Part shown: positions 45,295 through 53,976 of the stretch, piece by piece
How the letters are laid out: every line of letters begins with the position of its first letter
How positions within the stretch are numbered: the stretch's first letter is position 1
Origin: Bradyrhizobium centrolobii
GTDB lineage: Bacteria; Pseudomonadota; Alphaproteobacteria; Rhizobiales; Xanthobacteraceae
Length of the DNA: 57,852 nucleotides
Direction: 5' to 3'
Assembly: GCF_001641635.1 (NCBI RefSeq)
Contig: NZ_LUUB01000074.1
Span: forward strand, 284-58,135
Notes under the pieces: generated by a model
Seen by the model: the letters and a program-made list of their open reading frames with translations, nothing else
Told to the model about the DNA's origin: nothing
Databases searched by the model: none
Position numbers and translations under genes: made by a program

Positions 45295-45450
45295 ATGAAG
45301 CGCGTCGCGATCCTAGCCTTCTACGCCGTCGGCGCGCTGGCGATCGCCTATCTCGCGCTGTACGCCTATGCGACGTTCCGCGGCCAGCCCATTATTCCCG
45401 GCGATCCCATCCACATCTTCCGCAAGCCCGACGCGCCGAGCTATTCGTGA
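45295..45450 (+). CDS. 51-residue single-pass membrane protein
   Basis: MKRVAILAFYAVGALAIAYL begins one membrane helix, followed by a short hydrophilic tail ending HIFRKPDAPSYS. The ATG lies shortly after GGAGCGGAACG, a reasonable ribosome-binding site. Similar tiny membrane proteins are frequent in Bradyrhizobium. Function unknown. Confidence 0.55.
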   Translation: MKRVAILAFYAVGALAIAYLALYAYATFRGQPIIPGDPIHIFRKPDAPSYS

Positions 45451-45455
45451 GCTCT

Positions 45456-45548
45456 CGTAGGGTGGGCAAAGGCGCACCGCGCCGTGCCCACCATCTGTCC
45501 ACGACCGCGACAGAGTTGGTGGGCACGCTTCGCTTTGCCCACCCTACG
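45456..45548. repeat. TAGGGTGGGCAAA inverted repeat
   Basis: CGTAGGGTGGGCAAAG on the left and its complement at the right (TTTGCCCACCCTACG) with GTGCCCACC/GGTGGGCAC inside form a long hairpin. It is a relative of 25379-25490. Confidence 0.8.
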
Positions 45549-45557
45549 CACTCTCTC

Positions 45558-45643
45558 GTCATGGCCGGGCTTGATCCGGCCATCCACGTGCAGCCGCGAT
45601 TTCGGAGCGACGTGGATGCCCGGGTCAAGCCCGGGCATGACGA
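45558..45643. repeat. Inverted repeat of the GTCATGGCCGGGCTTG type
   Basis: GTCATGGCCGGGCTTGATCC pairs partly with the right arm GGGTCAAGCCCGGGCATGAC, and CCACGTGCA/GACGTGG extends the stem. It directly follows the preceding repeat and abuts the end of the M20 peptidase gene. Confidence 0.75.
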
Positions 45644-45650
45644 GTGGCGA

Positions 45651-46799
45651 TTAGCTCCGCAAGATCGCCAGCGCCAGCGCCTGCGCGCGGGGGACGATGC
45701 TGTCGAGCTCGAGATATTCCTCCGGCGTATGCGCGAGCCCGCCCACCGGCCCGAGGCCGCAGATGGTCGGCGCGCCGACCGCCGCGGTGAAGCCGGAATC
45801 GGCGCAGCCGCCGGAGAACTCGCCCTGGAGCGTGGTGAGGCCGACGTCTCTTGCCGCCGCCTGGTAACCCTCGAACAGCGCCTTCGAGTCCGCGCTCTGC
45901 ACCGCCGGCAGGAATTCGCCCTTGACCGTCAGCACGGCGCTGGTACCCGGCACGTAAGGCGTGGCGATGATCCGTTCGATCTCGGCCATCACCGTCGCGC
46001 GATCGGCCGGATCGATGTAGCGCAGATCGATCTGTCCTTCCGCATAAGGTGCCGTCGTGTTGACGGACTGGCCACCCGAGACCAGGCCGACATTGAGCGT
46101 GATGCCCTTGGTGAGATCAGTCAACGCGTGGATCTGGACGATCTTGTGCGCGAGCTCGCCGATCGCGCTGACGCCGGCGGCGAAATTGGCGCCGGAATGC
46201 GCGGCTTTGCCCGTGATACCGAAATGCATGAAGATGCCGCCCTTGCGGCTTGTGACGATATTGCCGGTCGGGCGGCCCGGCTCGGAATTGTAGACCGCGC
46301 GTGCGGCGCGTCCCTCGCGCTCGATCACCGGCCGCGACGACGGCGAGGCGATCTCCTCGTCCGAGGTGATCAGCACCTTGATCGGATGCGGATTGCCGCC
46401 GAATTTCGCGAAGGCCGCGGCCACGAACACGTTCATGACAAGACCGGCCTTCATGTCGGCGACGCCGGGCCCGTAGGCACGCTTGTCCCGAATCGTGAAC
46501 GGGCGCCGTCCGGTCTCGCCTTTGGAGAACACCGTGTCGCGATGGCCCATCAACAGCACCGGCTTCTCGTTGCTGCCGGGCTTGGCGACCTCAGCATGAA
46601 TCGCATCGCCGAAGGTGCCGTGGGCCTCCCGCCAGGTGGAAATGCCATGCTCGGAAAAATGCCGCTCGAACCGCGCGCCGACCGCATCGACGCCTTCCTT
46701 GTCATAGGATCCGGAATCGATGTTCACGACCTCGCTGAGCAGATCGATCATCGCCTGCCGCTGCGACGCCAGCCATTCCGTGATTTGAGCCTCAGACAT
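45651..46799 (-). CDS. M20 family metallopeptidase (carboxypeptidase G2-like)
   Basis: A 382-residue zinc-dependent hydrolase. The ATG at 46799 has GAGG at the right distance, so I prefer it to the GTG two codons earlier. The metal-binding set is visible: His in MGHRDTV, Asp in GVADMKAG, the Glu pair in SDEE, Glu in NSEPGRP and His in GLAHTPEEY. It resembles glutamate carboxypeptidases of the CPG2 group, which remove C-terminal glutamate from folates or peptides. No signal peptide is seen. Substrate inferred only from family. Confidence 0.9.
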   Translation of the reverse strand: MSEAQITEWLASQRQAMIDLLSEVVNIDSGSYDKEGVDAVGARFERHFSEHGISTWREAHGTFGDAIHAEVAKPGSNEKPVLLMGHRDTVFSKGETGRRPFTIRDKRAYGPGVADMKAGLVMNVFVAAAFAKFGGNPHPIKVLITSDEEIASPSSRPVIEREGRAARAVYNSEPGRPTGNIVTSRKGGIFMHFGITGKAAHSGANFAAGVSAIGELAHKIVQIHALTDLTKGITLNVGLVSGGQSVNTTAPYAEGQIDLRYIDPADRATVMAEIERIIATPYVPGTSAVLTVKGEFLPAVQSADSKALFEGYQAAARDVGLTTLQGEFSGGCADSGFTAAVGAPTICGLGPVGGLAHTPEEYLELDSIVPRAQALALAILRS

Positions 46800-46890
46800 T
46801 GTCACCTCGCGTGGTTCTCACCACGCGCTTATAGGGCGTCCCATGCGTCCGACCTAGTCGCCGAATGCGGTGCGGCCATGTCTCCGGTCC

Positions 46891-46972
46891 CGTAGCCCCG
46901 GATGAGCGAAGCGATATCCGGGAGAACCCAAAACGGATGCCCCGCATATCGCTGCGCTTATGCGGGCTACGG
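46891..46972. repeat. Inverted repeat with CGTAGCCC ends
   Basis: CGTAGCCCCGGATGAGCGAA at the left and a right arm ending GCGGGCTACG, with GCGATATCC and GCATATCGC inside, form an imperfect hairpin. First of two repeats stacked between the M20 and flbD genes. Confidence 0.7.
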
Positions 46973-47005
46973 GATGTTGCGTGTGGACACGCAGAGTTTC
47001 CCAAT

Positions 47006-47131
47006 GTCGTCCCGGCGAAGGCCGGGACCCATACCGCGGAATTTCTCGATTGTGGGCGGTGGGAGTCCCGAACGACGAGTCTCCGCCAAACTCCTCCCTG
47101 GGGTTGGGTCCCGGCCTTCGCCGGGACGACA
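47006..47131. repeat. Inverted repeat with GTCGTCCCGGCGAAGG ends
   Basis: Same family as 25197-25336: GTCCCGGCGAAGGCCGGGAC on the left, GTCCCGGCCTTCGCCGGGAC on the right. The spacer is about 85 bases and differs. Confidence 0.8.
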
Positions 47132-47162
47132 CCGGAGGTGTGGCGCCTGCATATCCTCGGCT

Positions 47163-47198
47163 GCAAAAGAGAAATGCCCGGGACTTTATCCCGGGCAT
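47163..47198 (-). terminator. Rho-independent terminator after flbD
   Basis: Perfect stem ATGCCCGGGA/TCCCGGGCAT with a 5-base loop. Read on the minus strand it is followed by TTTCTCTTTT. It lies 34 bases past the flbD stop codon and would end the fliF-flbD transcript. Confidence 0.75.
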
Positions 47199-47231
47199 CC
47201 GCGCCTTTTGAACTCTGCAGCTGAGCGCCGC

Positions 47232-48617
<1,386 letters not shown>

Positions 48618-48675
48618 GTCAGTCTCCTGTCCGTCTGTCCGCGCTGCCGCGCGCTATTCCCTGCGATTGCGCAAC

Positions 48676-48743
48676 AGCATGATCCGGACCCGGAGGGCCG
48701 CGTTAGCGCAAAGTGCGTAGCGGTTTTCCGAGAAGATCATGCT
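48676..48743. repeat. Inverted repeat between fliN and flbD
   Basis: CAGCATGATCCGG at the left and GATCATGCTG at the right enclose GTTAGCGCAAAGTGCGTAGC. This is a known type of dispersed Bradyrhizobium sequence. It lies inside the flagellar operon and may modulate the message between fliN and flbD. Confidence 0.65.
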
Positions 48744-48751
48744 GAAAATAA

Positions 48752-49102
48752 TCAACCTCGTTCGGTCTTGATGATTTCGGTCATGGTCACGCCGAGCTTG
48801 TCTTCGACCAGCACCACCTCGCCGCGGGCGACGAGACGGTTGTTGACGTAGATGTCGATGGCCTCGCCGACGCGGCGGTCGAGCTCGAGCACGGTGCCGG
48901 GCCCGAGCTTCAGAAGCTCGCCGACATCCATCTTGGAGCGGCCGAGCACGGCCGAGACCTGCACCGGCACGTCGAACACGGCCTCGAGGTCAGCGGCAAC
49001 GCGGGCCGCATATTCGTCCTCGTTGTAGCCGACATCGGTGCCGGCCGGCGGCATCGGGCCGTTGAGATCGGGCAGCGGGACCTGTCCGTCGCTGTCGCTC
49101 AT
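48752..49102 (-). CDS. fliN: Flagellar motor switch protein FliN
   Basis: A 116-residue cytoplasmic C-ring protein. The SpoA-like domain covers about 40-112: VFDVPVQVSAVLGRSKM, LLKLGPGTVLELDRRVGEAIDIYVNNRLVARGE. It sets rotation direction together with FliM and FliG. It begins 3 bases after fliH and is part of the fliF operon. Confidence 0.96.
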   Translation of the reverse strand: MSDSDGQVPLPDLNGPMPPAGTDVGYNEDEYAARVAADLEAVFDVPVQVSAVLGRSKMDVGELLKLGPGTVLELDRRVGEAIDIYVNNRLVARGEVVLVEDKLGVTMTEIIKTERG

Positions 49103-49105
49103 GGT

Positions 49106-49726
49106 TTAGCTCCCCCTGCGGGACGCGATATAGCGTCCGACCATTTCGTCGATCTTGGCCGCGATGGCGCCGCGCTCCAGCACGACGCCGCCATCGGCCC
49201 ATTCGATCCGGCAGTCGCCGGTCGCAATCTCGGGCTCGGCCAGGATCACCAGCCTGCCTTCGAAGCCGCTCTGCTTGGCGAGCCGCTCGATCTTCTCGCG
49301 CGCGCTGTCATAGAGCGCGTCGTTGATGCGGACGACGAGATGCGGCGTCGCGACCAGATGCGAGAAGCAATCCCTGACCAGGGCGATGATTTCCCCGAGC
49401 GGCTCGGCGGCGACGAGCTCGGCGCACAGCTTGCGCGCGACGGCCACCGCGACGTCGACCGCCTCGGTCTCCATCCTGGCCTCGATGCCGCCCATGCCGG
49501 AGGCGATGCCCCTGATCGCGATGTTGATCTCTTCCATGGCGAGCGCGATGCGGCGGTCGCTTTCCGCCTTGGCCTCGCGCTGGCCGGCGGCAAAGCCGTC
49601 CTGATAGGCGCGCGCCTCGGCCTCGGCGACCTTCTGCGCGATCTCGGCGGCCGACGCCGCCTTCTCCCGCGTCCGGTCGGGCGCGGCGAAGTCGGTGTCG
49701 AACAGGAATTTCGCGGGTGCCGCCAT
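49106..49726 (-). CDS. fliH: Flagellar assembly protein FliH/FlbE
   Basis: A 206-residue protein with an Ala/Glu-rich N-terminal coiled coil at about 20-60 and a C-terminal FliH-type domain (VVRINDALYDSAREKIERLA, IEWADGGVVLERGAI). FliH regulates the FliI export ATPase; in Caulobacter the gene in this place is named flbE. It overlaps the fliG stop by one base (TGATG) and precedes fliN. Confidence 0.88.
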   Translation of the reverse strand: MAAPAKFLFDTDFAAPDRTREKAASAAEIAQKVAEAEARAYQDGFAAGQREAKAESDRRIALAMEEINIAIRGIASGMGGIEARMETEAVDVAVAVARKLCAELVAAEPLGEIIALVRDCFSHLVATPHLVVRINDALYDSAREKIERLAKQSGFEGRLVILAEPEIATGDCRIEWADGGVVLERGAIAAKIDEMVGRYIASRRGS

Positions 49727-50820
49727 CAGTACACCAGCTCGTCGTCGGCGCGGTTCTTGGTCAGCATGATCTCGCCCTTGGCGGCGAGGTCCTTGGCGAG
49801 ATTGACGAGGAGGGCCTGTGCCTCGTCGACGTCACGCAGGCGCACCGGTCCCATCGCGGCCATGTCGTCCTGGAGCATCTTCGCCGCGCGCGAGGACATG
49901 TTGCCGAAGAAGAAGTTGCGGACGTCCTCGTTGGCGCTCTTGAGCGCGACGCCGAGCTTGTCCTTGTCGACGTTGCGCATCAGGGTCTGGGCCGAGCCGG
50001 AATCGAGCTTGACGAGGTCGTCGAAGGTGAACATCAGCGCCTTGATGCGCTCGGCCGATTCCCGGTTCTCCTCTTCCAGCGAGGTGATGAAGCGGGTTTC
50101 GGTCTGGCGGTCGAAATTGTTGAAGATTTCGGCCATCACCTCGTGCGCGTCGCGGCGGCGGGTCTGCGACAGGTTGGACATGAACTCAGTGCGCAGCGTC
50201 TTCTCCACGCTCTCGATCACCTCCTTCTGCACCGCCTCCATCTTCAGCATGCGACCGACAACGTCGAGCGCGAGCTCTTCGGGCAGGATGCCGAGCACGC
50301 GCGCGGCGTGCTCCGGCTTCAGCTTGGACAGCACCACCGCAATGGTCTGCGGATATTCGTTCTTCAAATAGTTGGCGAGAACCTCTTCCTGCACGTTGGA
50401 GAGCTTCTCCCACATGTTGCGGCCGGCGGGGCCGCGGATCTCGTCCATGATGCCGTTGACGCGCTCCGGCGGCAGGTACTGCTGCAGCAGCCGCTCGGTG
50501 GCGTCGAAATTGCCCATCAGCGCGCCCGAGGCCGACATGCGCGAGACGAATTCGAGCAGCATGTCCTCGACCGTGTCGACCTCGACGGTGCCGAGCGTCG
50601 ACATTTCGAGCGAGAGCTGGCGCACCTCGTCGTCGTCGAGCAGCGACCAGATCTTGCCGCCATACTGCTCGCCCAGCGCCAGCATCAGGATCGCGGCCCG
50701 CCGCGGTCCGGGCATTTGCCCGGTCTTGGCGCCGCCCGCGCGATTGCCGGCGCGGGCACCCAGCGTCGAGATCACGCTGGTGATGTCGTTGGAGTTGGCG
50801 TTTTGCAGGGAGGCGGCCAT
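49726..50820 (-). CDS. fliG: Flagellar motor switch protein FliG
   Basis: A 364-residue rotor protein linking the MS ring to the C ring and the stator. Its N-terminal domain (RAAILMLALGEQYGGKIWSLLDDDEVRQLS), the central EHAARVLGILPEE region and the C-terminal charged torque helix are recognisable. It starts 17 bases after fliF. Full length. Confidence 0.96.
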   Translation of the reverse strand: MAASLQNANSNDITSVISTLGARAGNRAGGAKTGQMPGPRRAAILMLALGEQYGGKIWSLLDDDEVRQLSLEMSTLGTVEVDTVEDMLLEFVSRMSASGALMGNFDATERLLQQYLPPERVNGIMDEIRGPAGRNMWEKLSNVQEEVLANYLKNEYPQTIAVVLSKLKPEHAARVLGILPEELALDVVGRMLKMEAVQKEVIESVEKTLRTEFMSNLSQTRRRDAHEVMAEIFNNFDRQTETRFITSLEEENRESAERIKALMFTFDDLVKLDSGSAQTLMRNVDKDKLGVALKSANEDVRNFFFGNMSSRAAKMLQDDMAAMGPVRLRDVDEAQALLVNLAKDLAAKGEIMLTKNRADDELVY

Positions 50821-50837
50821 GTCAGTTCACTTCTCAA

Positions 50838-52457
50838 TCATTTCGCGGGTTCGGTCAGCCACTGGCGGATGATGGCGACGGTTTCGTTGGGGTTGCGCTC
50901 GGCGAGCTCGCCGACGCGATGAACGGACTGGGCGTGGACCTGGCCCTGGATCGTGGCGACGTCGATCGCGCTCGCGGCGGTGCTACCGCCCGGCAGCAGC
51001 GCCTGGCCGCCCGCAGCCGGCGCGGCCTCGCCGCTGGCGGGGCCGGCGAGGACTCCGCTGATGGCGGCGGCGACTTCGTCGGAGGCCAGGATGCGTTTGA
51101 CCAGCGGACGGATGACCATGAACATCACGATGAGGCCGAGCAGCATCATCACGCCGAGCTCGACGAAGTACATGACGTCGTCCTTGGTGAACTGCAGCAT
51201 GCCGAGGAAGCCAGAGGGCTCTCCGATCGGAGCAGTGGAGGGCGCGTCGGCAAAGCGCAGGTTGACGACCTCGACCTGGTCGCCGCGCTTCTGGTCGAAA
51301 CCGATCGCCGAACGCACCAGGGTCGCGATGCGGTCGAGCTGCTCCTTGGTGCGGTCCTGGTAGACCTGCTCGCCTTTCTCGTTCTTGGAGTAGATGCCGT
51401 CGACCAGCACCGCGACCGAGATACGGTTGACCCGGCCCGCCTCGGTCACCTCGGTCTTGGTGGTGCGGGAGATCTCGTAATTGTTGGTCTCTTCGGTCTT
51501 CTTGCTCTGGTCCTTCGCCGCCACGCCGCTGTTCTGCTGGTTGCCCGGCAGCTCGTTGTTGACGGTGACCTGGCCGTTATTGTCGGCGGTGAGGCTCGAC
51601 TCTTCGCGGGTCTGGCTCGAGCGCAGCACGCGGCCCTCGGGATCGAACCTGTCCGAGGTCTGGGTGATCTTGTTGAAGTCAAAATCGGCGGAGAGCTGCA
51701 CGCGGGCGCGACCCGAGCCGACCACGGAGGACACGATGTCCTCGACCTGCTTGCGCATGCGCTTTTCGAAGGCGATGCGGCGCTCGTCGCCGAGCGCCTG
51801 CTCCGGATCGGTCGCGGCGCCGTCGGCGAGCAACTGGCCGGCCTCGTCGACGACCGAGACCCGCTGCGGCTTCAGCCCGTTCACGGCGGAGGCGACGAGG
51901 TGGCGGATGGCGCGGATCTGCTGGGCTTCCAGCGAGCCGCGCACGCGCAGCACGATCGAGGCGGACGGCTCCGGCGCCTCGCGCGAGAACAGCGGCCGCT
52001 CCGGCAGCACGAGGTGGACACGGGCGGCCTGGATGCGGTCGATGGCGCGGATGGTGCGGGCGAGCTCGCCTTCCAGCGCGCGCAGATGATTGATGTTCTG
52101 GACGAAGCTGGTGGTGCCGAGCGCATCCGACTTGTCGAACACCTCGTAGCCGACGCCGCCGCCCTTGGGCAGGCCGCCCTCGGCGAGCTTCATCCGCAGC
52201 CGCGTGACCTTGTCCTTCGGCACCATGATGATGCTGCCTTCATTGCGCAGCTCGAACTGGATGCCCTGGCGTTCCAGGTCCTTGATGATGCTGGAGGAAT
52301 CCTCGACGCTGAGGTCGGTGAACAGCGTCGTCATCTGCGGCGTGGTGACGCGCATGATGACGAACGCGAAGAAGCCGATGAGCGCGGCAGTGACCGCGAT
52401 CATTGCCCCGAACCGGGCGGCGCCGATACCTTTCAGGAAGTCAACCAGACCTTGCAA
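50838..52457 (-). CDS. fliF: Flagellar MS-ring protein FliF
   Basis: A 539-residue membrane protein that forms the basal-body base. I prefer the TTG at 52457 (then QGLVDFLKGIGAARFG), because this is where family similarity begins; the longer frame to 52508 adds an unlikely Cys-rich tail. Membrane segments are at about 15-35 and near 432-455. The YscJ-like ring domain and the variable loop are between. First gene of fliF-G-H-N-flbD. Confidence 0.95.
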   Translation of the reverse strand: MQGLVDFLKGIGAARFGAMIAVTAALIGFFAFVIMRVTTPQMTTLFTDLSVEDSSSIIKDLERQGIQFELRNEGSIIMVPKDKVTRLRMKLAEGGLPKGGGVGYEVFDKSDALGTTSFVQNINHLRALEGELARTIRAIDRIQAARVHLVLPERPLFSREAPEPSASIVLRVRGSLEAQQIRAIRHLVASAVNGLKPQRVSVVDEAGQLLADGAATDPEQALGDERRIAFEKRMRKQVEDIVSSVVGSGRARVQLSADFDFNKITQTSDRFDPEGRVLRSSQTREESSLTADNNGQVTVNNELPGNQQNSGVAAKDQSKKTEETNNYEISRTTKTEVTEAGRVNRISVAVLVDGIYSKNEKGEQVYQDRTKEQLDRIATLVRSAIGFDQKRGDQVEVVNLRFADAPSTAPIGEPSGFLGMLQFTKDDVMYFVELGVMMLLGLIVMFMVIRPLVKRILASDEVAAAISGVLAGPASGEAAPAAGGQALLPGGSTAASAIDVATIQGQVHAQSVHRVGELAERNPNETVAIIRQWLTEPAK

Positions 52458-52537
52458 GCAACCGCCCCGACAAATTCGGCCGCATTCCCAGGAAGGCCGA
52501 CTGGGCAATTATTGCCTAGGTGATGGTTTCGATATGG

Positions 52538-52551
52538 TTAACGAAGGTTAA
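52538..52551. promoter_or_regulatory. CtrA-like site upstream of fliF
   Basis: TTAA-CGAAGG-TTAA, two CtrA half-sites separated by 6 bases instead of the canonical 7. It lies about 80 bases upstream of the fliF start. The fliF operon is a CtrA target in Caulobacter, but the spacing mismatch makes this uncertain. Confidence 0.35.
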
Positions 52552-52576
52552 GAGGTGGGACAAAAGTGGCGACATG

Positions 52577-52609
52577 AAAAAAAATCGGCCTCGCACGGCG
52601 AGGCCGATT
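52577..52609 (-). terminator. Rho-independent terminator after sciP
   Basis: A perfect 11-base stem, AATCGGCCTCG/CGAGGCCGATT with a CACGG loop. On the minus strand it runs into eight T. It lies 30 bases past the sciP stop codon, so sciP is not co-transcribed with fliF. Confidence 0.9.
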
Positions 52610-52639
52610 TTGATCAAAAGCTGCAGATTTCCGAATCGC

Positions 52640-52915
52640 TTACTGGCGATATTGCTGGATGCGGGTGGTGCGAAGGCCCGCCAGACCGTGCTGGTCGATG
52701 GAAAACTGCCAGGAGAGGAATTCGTCGACCGTCAGGGTGTAACGGCTGCAGGCCTCCTCCAGGGACAGAAGTCCGCCACGCACAGCGGCGACGACTTCAG
52801 CCTTGCGGCGGATGACCCAGCGTTTGGTGCCGGGCGCAGGCAGATCCGCGATCGTCAGCGGACTGCCGTCCGGCCCGATGACGTATTTTACCCTCGGGCG
52901 ATGGGGTTCTGTCAT
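52640..52915 (-). CDS. sciP: SciP-type CtrA-inhibitory protein (DUF1153)
   Basis: A 91-residue protein from the ATG at 52915 (MTEPHRPRVKYVIGPDG). The DUF1153 domain is nearly the whole length: PLTIADLPAPGTKRWVIRRK, EVVAAVRGGLLSLEEACSRY, and LAGLRTTRIQQYR, with a helix-turn-helix. In Caulobacter SciP binds CtrA or DNA and limits CtrA-driven transcription in early cells. It sits between fliF and fliK-flgD, all facing the same way, and has its own strong terminator. Confidence 0.93.
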   Translation of the reverse strand: MTEPHRPRVKYVIGPDGSPLTIADLPAPGTKRWVIRRKAEVVAAVRGGLLSLEEACSRYTLTVDEFLSWQFSIDQHGLAGLRTTRIQQYRQ

Positions 52916-52973
52916 GGCGTACTCACAAACTCTCAACCACTGAACTCACGCCGAAAACCTTACGCCCACCGGC

Positions 52974-52988
52974 TTAAAAATTGGCTAA
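52974..52988. promoter_or_regulatory. CtrA-like site upstream of sciP
   Basis: TTAA-AAATTGG-CTAA, with 7 bases between the half-sites, matches TTAA-N7-TTAA in 7 of 8 positions. It is centred about 65 bases upstream of the sciP start. CtrA directly activates sciP in Caulobacter. The rest of the gap to 53253 holds no gene. Confidence 0.45.
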
Positions 52989-53210
52989 GCCTAAGGCTTC
53001 AATACAATTCTCGTTGAAAATGACGGGAACACAACCGGCCCGGCGGGCGGGACATAAGGTCCTGGCCGGCCAAGCGGGGCAGAAGGTACGCTTCGACTTC
53101 CTCGGCTACTCGTTCGGCGTGCATTGGTTTGAGGCGAACGGGAACCGATTCATGTAAATGTTGGCCCGAATGACTTTTGGCGGGCCCGGCGCGAGCCCAG
53201 AACTCTGATC

Positions 53211-53235
53211 CACCTCTCCCCGCTGGGAAGAGGTG
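53211..53235. repeat. Hairpin downstream of flgD
   Basis: CACCTCT/AGAGGTG stem extended by CCC/GGG with one bulge. It lies 19 bases past the flgD stop and may end its transcript; it also resembles the CTCTCCCC class of dispersed repeats. Confidence 0.55.
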
Positions 53236-53253
53236 ACACACCTCGCACGAGCC

Positions 53254-53964
53254 TTAGTTGCTGCTGCCGACGATGCTCTTGACCTGGCTGACCGTGTAGC
53301 TGTTGCCGTCGATCGTCAGCAGCGGCGGCGACTGCGTCAGGTCCACCGAGGACACCGTGCCCTGGACCTGCGCGGCGATGCCGACATTGTTGTTCGCGAT
53401 GTCCTTGCCGGTCGCCGAGATCGTGTACTTGCCGTCGGGCCACTGCGTGCCGTCATTGCCCTGGCCGTTCCAGGTGAACGGAATGTCGCTGCCGGCGCCG
53501 GCGGTATATTTGCCGGTGAAGACGGTCTGGCCGCTGGAGTTGGCGATCGAGATGTCGACGGTCGCACTGGTCGGCACGCTGAGATGCCAGGTCGCGGACG
53601 AGTTGGTCATCGTCGCGGTCGTGCCGTCGACCACGGCGGTCTTGCCGACGAAGCCGAGCGCCTGGGTCGCCTGCGTGGTCTGCTGCAGGCTGACGAGCTG
53701 AGCGAGCGAGTCGTTGGTCTTGAGCTGCTGCTCGACGCCGGCGAACTGCACGAGCTGCTGGGTGAACTGGTTGGTGTCGAGCGGATCGAGCGGGTTCTGG
53801 TTCTGCAGCTGCGTGGTGAGCAGCGTCAGAAAGGTCTGGAAGTTGCCGGCCAGCGTCGATCCCGTCGTCGAGCTGAGGCTCGAATTGGACGACGATGACG
53901 ACGATGACGTCGGGGTCGTACCGGAAACGACCGAAGGGGCGGTGGCGGCATTCGTGGTGGTCAT
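53254..53964 (-). CDS. flgD: Flagellar hook assembly protein FlgD
   Basis: A 236-residue hook-cap scaffold protein. The N-terminal FlgD core is FQTFLTLLTTQLQNQNPLDPL followed by QFTQQLVQFAGVEQQLKTND. A Ser/Thr-rich leader precedes it. The C-terminal Ig-like part includes FTWNGQGNDGTQWPDGKYT. It starts 12 bases after fliK, with which it forms an operon. Confidence 0.95.
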   Translation of the reverse strand: MTTTNAATAPSVVSGTTPTSSSSSSSNSSLSSTTGSTLAGNFQTFLTLLTTQLQNQNPLDPLDTNQFTQQLVQFAGVEQQLKTNDSLAQLVSLQQTTQATQALGFVGKTAVVDGTTATMTNSSATWHLSVPTSATVDISIANSSGQTVFTGKYTAGAGSDIPFTWNGQGNDGTQWPDGKYTISATGKDIANNNVGIAAQVQGTVSSVDLTQSPPLLTIDGNSYTVSQVKSIVGSSN

Positions 53965-53976
53965 GGCGAATACTCC

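Noticed and set aside
50919..52523. A 534-codon frame antisense to fliF
   Set aside because: fliF is unmistakable on the other strand; the antisense frame has low-complexity Ala/Gly/Arg composition only.
52604..52620. TTTTGATCAAAA considered as a second FixK/FNR box
   Set aside because: It lacks the 4-base spacer between half-sites and is part of the sciP terminator's flank.
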